Shown piece by piece: positions 4,651 to 7,904 of a DNA stretch of 7,904 nt; position 1 is the first letter of the stretch, and every line of letters starts with the position of its first letter. The position numbers and the translations under genes are program-made. This DNA is from Bacillota bacterium (GTDB taxonomy: Bacteria > Bacillota > Clostridia > Lachnospirales > Lachnospiraceae). Below the pieces are notes generated by a model, which ran no database searches, was not told the origin of the DNA, and was given only the letters and a program-made list of their open reading frames with translations. Where the stretch lies: assembly GCA_023419655.1 (NCBI GenBank), contig JAEZXP010000182.1, forward strand, positions 1 to 7,904. The letters are read 5' to 3'.

Positions 4651-5583
4651 TTGATTGATACGAGAGAAAGTGTGACAGCAAAGGTCTGCTCATTTATTCG
4701 GGCATATCATTCCAATTACCGAAGAGACAAGATTTTTGATGATTATCTTGCCTATGACATGATGGGTAAGGATGAATACGAGGAACTAAAGCAAATGCTT
4801 GAACATGAGTTTTGTATACACGGCTTAGGCCCCATGGAAGACACAAGCGAGCGGTATTTGTATTCGCTCCTTGACCGATATGTCGCGCCGATTCCTTTAT
4901 CCAGGATAGCGTATGCAGAGCGTGAGCTTAAGCACTTTTCAAGAAAGCATGGAAGATGCCAATATGTAATTTGCGGAGCAGGGATGGATACCTTTGCATT
5001 TCGCAATGAGAATCCGGACATTCAGATTTTTGAGCTGGACCACCCGGATACACAGCGCTACAAGCTGGAGAAAATAAAACAGCTGGAATGGATTATTCCG
5101 GATAATGTTAACTATGTTGCTGTCGATTTTTCATGTGATGATTTGATTTCTACACTGGTGAATGCCGGATTCGACCAGAATGTTCCGGCCTTTTTCTCCA
5201 TATTGGGAGTGACGTATTATCTTGCACTGCCGGTGTTTGAGCAGACCATAATGAAAATTTCGGCTTTATCAGGGAAAGGCAACCGGATGGTTTTTGACTA
5301 TCCGGATGACACAACGTTTCAACCGGATGCTCCCATGCGCGTAAGGTTACTCACGGAGATCACGGCAAAATTCGGTGAACCCATGGAACGGGGCTTTTCA
5401 TTTATAGATATAAAAGAAGCGCTTGAGCGGCATGGATTTAATATTGAAGCGCATATGAACCCTGAAAGAATACAATCTGCTTTTTTTGACAAAAGAGCAG
5501 ACGGACAGCGGGCATTTGAAAATGTACATTTTATTACGGCGGTCAAAATTTCTGACGATGTATATCAATCTGCCGGGATGTAA
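4651..5583 (+). CDS. LCM/PPM-family class I SAM-dependent methyltransferase
   Basis: This 310-residue protein starts at TTG 4651, with AGGGAGGT (4635-4642) 8 nt upstream. It belongs to the leucine carboxyl methyltransferase-like family. Signs are motif I YVICGAGMDTFAFR (105-118, SAM glycine loop with Asp113), FELDHPDTQRYKLEKI (127-142) whose Asp130 at the end of beta-2 should bind the SAM ribose, VAVDFSCDDL (156-165), and the family's ILGVTYYL segment (184-191, usually EGVxxYL), here with Leu185 where Glu is common. It is cytoplasmic, with no signal or membrane segment. The methyl acceptor cannot be read from sequence. It is first in the attenuated operon, 42 nt before the cystathionine gamma-lyase. 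SAM-dependent methylation yields S-adenosylhomocysteine, a source of homocysteine for the next two enzymes, and in B. subtilis a different methyltransferase gene (yrrT) sits with mccA and mccB. A direct role in sulfur metabolism is inference. Confidence 0.85.
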   Translation: MIDTRESVTAKVCSFIRAYHSNYRRDKIFDDYLAYDMMGKDEYEELKQMLEHEFCIHGLGPMEDTSERYLYSLLDRYVAPIPLSRIAYAERELKHFSRKHGRCQYVICGAGMDTFAFRNENPDIQIFELDHPDTQRYKLEKIKQLEWIIPDNVNYVAVDFSCDDLISTLVNAGFDQNVPAFFSILGVTYYLALPVFEQTIMKISALSGKGNRMVFDYPDDTTFQPDAPMRVRLLTEITAKFGEPMERGFSFIDIKEALERHGFNIEAHMNPERIQSAFFDKRADGQRAFENVHFITAVKISDDVYQSAGM

Positions 5584-5625
5584 AAAGGTTTTATCTGAAT
5601 AAAAGAATTTGGGAGGAATACGCAG

Positions 5626-6795
5626 ATGTCAAATAATAAAAATTATAAAAAAATTGAATCGGCATTGATTCATGGAGGAATTTACGGGGATGCATATACG
5701 GGGGCGGTGAATGTTCCCATCTATCAAACATCAACCTATGAGCAGGAGGCGCTTGGAAAGCACAAGGGCTGGGAGTATTCCCGAACCGGTAATCCCACAA
5801 GAGCTGCCCTGGAGGCTTTAATTGCAGAACTTGAAAGCGGCAAGGCCGGCTTTGCCTTTTCATCCGGTATGGCGGCAATCGCAGCGGTGCTGAGCTTATT
5901 CAAAGCGGGAGACCGTATTATTATTTCCAGTAATGTATACGGAGGTACTTTTCGGATATTGGATAAGGTCTTTCATAACTTTAATATTCATTACTCGATT
6001 GAAGACACAACGAATACAGAGGTGCTCGAGCAAAGGATAACACAGGATGTGAAAGCAATTCTGGTTGAAACACCGGCAAATCCCCTGCTTACGGTTACAG
6101 ATATCGCGAAGATATCGAAGATTGCAAAAAAACACGGAATCGTATTGATTTCGGACAATACGTTTATGACGCCGTATCTTCAGCGGCCCATTGAGCTTGG
6201 TGCGGACATTGTAATCCATAGTGCGACAAAGTATCTGGGTGGTCATAGTGACCTTGTGGCAGGACTTGGCGTTGTGAAGGACGACGAACTGGCGCAGCGT
6301 CTTGCATTTGTACAAAATGCGACCGGTGGAATTCTCGGCCCGTTTGATTCGTTCCTGCTCATACGGGGAATAAAAACACTGGGTGTCCGGATGGACCGTC
6401 ATGTGGAAAACGCCGGAAAAGCGGTCGATTACCTGTTACACCATAAAGCTGTCAAAAAGGTATATTATCCGGGACTTTCCGATGCGCAGGGGTACCTGAT
6501 TCATCAGGGCCAGGCTAAAAACGGAGGGGCGATGATTTCATTTGAACTGCATGAAAATTATAACATTAAAAAGTTTTTCTCATCCTTAAAGCTGATTGCC
6601 CTTGCAGAAAGTCTGGGTGGAGTGGAAAGCCTTGTGTGCCATCCTGCCACCATGACACACGCCTCCATTCCGTATGAAACAAGAAAGAAGGTAGGAATTA
6701 CGGACGGCCTGATACGGTTGTCATTGGGTATTGAAAATATCTATGACCTTCTTTTAGACCTCGAACAGGCAATTGCAGAAAGTGAGGATGAATAA
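5626..6795 (+). CDS. mccB: Cystathionine gamma-lyase (MccB-like, Cys/Met metabolism PLP enzyme)
   Basis: This 389-residue fold-type I PLP enzyme of the Cys/Met metabolism family starts at ATG 5626, with GGGAGGA (5611-5617) 8 nt upstream. Motifs: YSRTGNPTR (51-59, phosphate contacts from the partner subunit), FSSGMAA (78-84), VETPANP (147-153), ISDNTF with Asp177, the PLP lysine Lys202 in HSATKYLGGHSD, SLGGVESL (329-336), PATMTHA (340-346), and IRLSLGIE with Arg364 for the substrate carboxylate. The SLGGVES...PATMTHASIP block is typical of gamma- and beta-lyases and close to Bacillus MccB, which splits cystathionine to cysteine, 2-oxobutyrate and ammonia. Cystathionine gamma-synthase or beta-lyase activity cannot be excluded from sequence. 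The adjoining MccA-like gene and the Cys attenuator favour cysteine production. Its stop codon abuts the next start with no gap, so translation is probably coupled. Confidence 0.87.
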   Translation: MSNNKNYKKIESALIHGGIYGDAYTGAVNVPIYQTSTYEQEALGKHKGWEYSRTGNPTRAALEALIAELESGKAGFAFSSGMAAIAAVLSLFKAGDRIIISSNVYGGTFRILDKVFHNFNIHYSIEDTTNTEVLEQRITQDVKAILVETPANPLLTVTDIAKISKIAKKHGIVLISDNTFMTPYLQRPIELGADIVIHSATKYLGGHSDLVAGLGVVKDDELAQRLAFVQNATGGILGPFDSFLLIRGIKTLGVRMDRHVENAGKAVDYLLHHKAVKKVYYPGLSDAQGYLIHQGQAKNGGAMISFELHENYNIKKFFSSLKLIALAESLGGVESLVCHPATMTHASIPYETRKKVGITDGLIRLSLGIENIYDLLLDLEQAIAESEDE

Positions 6796-7707
6796 TTGTC
6801 ATATTATGAATCGATGCAGGAGCTGATTGGAAAAACGCCGCTGGTAAAGCTTACCCATCTTGATTTGCCGGAAGAAGTGAGCCTGTTTGCAAAGCTGGAA
6901 CTATACAATCCTGCGGGCAGCGTTAAGGATAGAATCGGCAAATACATGATGGAAGATGCCGAAAAGAAGGGACTTCTAAAAAAGGGCGGATCCATTGTAG
7001 AGGCAACAGCCGGAAATACGGGTCTTGGCATAGCGTTTGCCGCGTTAAACCGGGGGTATCGGATTATTTTTGTTGTACCAGCCAAGTTTTCTAAAGAAAA
7101 GCAAATACTGATGAGAGCATTGGGAGCAGAAATCATCAGCACCCCAAGAGAGGGCGGAATGCTGGGAGCAGCAGAAAAAGCCGAAGAGCTAAGGGCTTCT
7201 ATTCCCGGTGCAATCTCATTTGACCAATTCAACAATCAGAGCAATCCGCTGGCGCATTATGAAACCACCGGACCTGAAATCTACCGGGATTTGGGAGGAA
7301 GAATCGACTATCTCGTAGCAGGAGCCGGCAGCGGCGGCACCTATACCGGCGTAGTACGGTATTTGAAAGAACAAAACCCTAAAATAACCGGCGTACTCGC
7401 CGACCCGGTGGGCTCGACGATGGGAGGCGGCCATTACGGTGACTATAATATTGAAGGAATCGGCAATGATTTCATTGCCGGCACAATGGATATGTCCCTT
7501 GTAGACCAGGTGGTAAAGGTCACGGATGACGATGCCTTTTGGGGAGCCCGGCAACTGGCAAAAAAAGAAGGGATTTTTGCAGGCTCATCCTCCGGAGCAG
7601 CATTCGCAGCGGCTGAAAAGCTGATTGATACGGGTGTACAAGGAAATATCGTAATTATTCTTCCGGACCGGGGAGACCGGTATTTCAGTAAGAAGCTGTA
7701 TCTGTAA
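6796..7707 (+). CDS. mccA: MccA-like cysteine synthase family protein (putative O-acetylserine-dependent cystathionine beta-synthase)
   Basis: This 303-residue fold-type II PLP enzyme is a paralogue of cysK in this window but diverged from it. The TTG start directly follows the upstream TAA. A GAGG site (6784-6787) inside the previous gene is 8 nt before it, and the first residues then align with the family start; an ATG at 6814 would cut off six residues. Motifs: Lys44 in NPAGSVKDR, EATAGNTG (69-76), KFSKEKQ (97-103), GAGSGGT (176-182), PVGSTMGGG (204-212) and GSSSGAA (263-269). The TAGNTG loop (TSGNTG in CysK), the KFSxEKQ segment and the GS...GG region match what I recall of B. subtilis MccA, which joins homocysteine and O-acetylserine to give cystathionine. 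With the adjacent gamma-lyase it would complete reverse transsulfuration. A second O-acetylserine sulfhydrylase is the main alternative. Confidence 0.85.
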   Translation: MSYYESMQELIGKTPLVKLTHLDLPEEVSLFAKLELYNPAGSVKDRIGKYMMEDAEKKGLLKKGGSIVEATAGNTGLGIAFAALNRGYRIIFVVPAKFSKEKQILMRALGAEIISTPREGGMLGAAEKAEELRASIPGAISFDQFNNQSNPLAHYETTGPEIYRDLGGRIDYLVAGAGSGGTYTGVVRYLKEQNPKITGVLADPVGSTMGGGHYGDYNIEGIGNDFIAGTMDMSLVDQVVKVTDDDAFWGARQLAKKEGIFAGSSSGAAFAAAEKLIDTGVQGNIVIILPDRGDRYFSKKLYL

Positions 7708-7723
7708 AACAAACGGTTATAAC

Positions 7724-7754
7724 AGTAGGTAATAGGCTGAACCTATTACCTACT
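7724..7754 (+). terminator. Perfect 13-bp hairpin after the operon
   Basis: AGTAGGTAATAGG (7724-7736) pairs perfectly with CCTATTACCTACT (7742-7754) around a 5-nt loop, starting 17 nt past the last stop codon. The stem is long but AT-rich, and what follows (ATACCTATAGG) is not a T-tract. It may end or stabilise the operon mRNA rather than be a standard intrinsic terminator. The palindrome CCTATAGG follows at 7758-7765. Confidence 0.5.
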
Positions 7755-7826
7755 ATACCTATAGGATATTATACAAAACACGGTATGCCTGATAATATAT
7801 AGTAAAGAAATTGAGGAGGTAAGCTG

Positions 7827-7904
7827 ATGTTAGCAAATCTTGCAAGGAAGGATTACGGTACGATGATTTCCAATAGCTGCTCGTTTTGGCGATGTTATAA
7901 GTCG
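7827..7904 (+). CDS. Start of an unidentified reading frame, cut by the window edge
   Basis: An excellent ribosome site, GAGGAGGT (7813-7820), lies 6 nt before the ATG at 7827, and the frame stays open for 26 codons to the edge. The visible residues begin MLANLARKDYGTM and continue to NSCSFWRCYKS. I do not recognise the family. A GATAAT -10-like box (7791-7796) lies upstream, with only a poor -35 (TTATAC, 7769-7774). Two Cys and one Trp codon within five codons leave open a second leader peptide, but a normal gene start is equally possible. The ribosome site is the main evidence. Confidence 0.5.
   Translation, partial: MLANLARKDYGTMISNSCSFWRCYKS

Noticed and set aside
5896..6402. A 168-codon minus-strand frame
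   Set aside because: It lies wholly inside the well-supported gamma-lyase gene on the other strand and has no recognisable domain.
6804..7235. A 143-codon minus-strand frame (and similar ones at 7216-7554 and 7443-7712)
   Set aside because: All are shadows of the MccA-like gene, whose catalytic motifs are intact in the plus frame.
7758..7765. CCTATAGG palindrome as an operator
   Set aside because: An 8-bp palindrome in AT-rich DNA is expected by chance, and it does not sit on a convincing promoter.

Overview
This window looks like chromosomal DNA from a low-GC Gram-positive bacterium, most likely a clostridium or lachnospiraceous relative. The signs are AT-rich spacers, strong AGGAGG-type ribosome sites, GTG and TTG starts, near-consensus sigma-A-type promoters, a lipobox lipoprotein, and enzymes that read like the Bacillus/Clostridium sulfur set. 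The genus cannot be fixed from sequence alone.

Region 1 (1-420) has no convincing complete gene. At 271-312 lies the 3' half of a tRNA-Thr(CGU), from the anticodon loop to the discriminator base, with no matching 5' half to its left. That is the usual footprint of an integrative element inserted in a tRNA gene. The element would lie to the left, its terminal 270 bp would be rich in inverted repeats, and the host chromosome would begin at the tRNA fragment. Two hairpins follow it. Region 2 (421-968) is a leftward gene for a small lipoprotein with a Pro/Thr spacer and a C-terminal Cys/His metal-binding module, with its own promoter.

Region 3 (1044-3291) is a leftward two-gene operon: a MalY/PatB-type cystathionine beta-lyase, then a pyridoxal/pyridoxamine kinase that supplies PLP. 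Region 4 (3332-4372) is the divergent cysK (O-acetylserine sulfhydrylase). The spacer between them holds two near-consensus promoters with similar sequence just downstream of each start point, which suggests shared control.

Region 5 (4391-7707) is the most interesting part. Between cysK and the next gene is a 41-codon reading frame with four Cys codons within six (CCDACC). It is followed by three mutually exclusive RNA pairings, the last a terminator with a T-tract just before the next gene. This is the layout of a ribosome-mediated cysteine attenuator. It precedes an LCM-family SAM methyltransferase, an MccB-like cystathionine gamma-lyase and an MccA-like cystathionine beta-synthase. The last two together convert homocysteine to cysteine (reverse transsulfuration), so opening the operon when Cys-tRNA is scarce makes sense. 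The methyltransferase substrate is unknown, but it recalls Bacillus subtilis, where a methyltransferase gene (yrrT) sits with mccA and mccB.

Region 6 (7708-7904) has a perfect 13-bp hairpin without a good T-tract and then the first 26 codons of an unidentified frame running off the edge.
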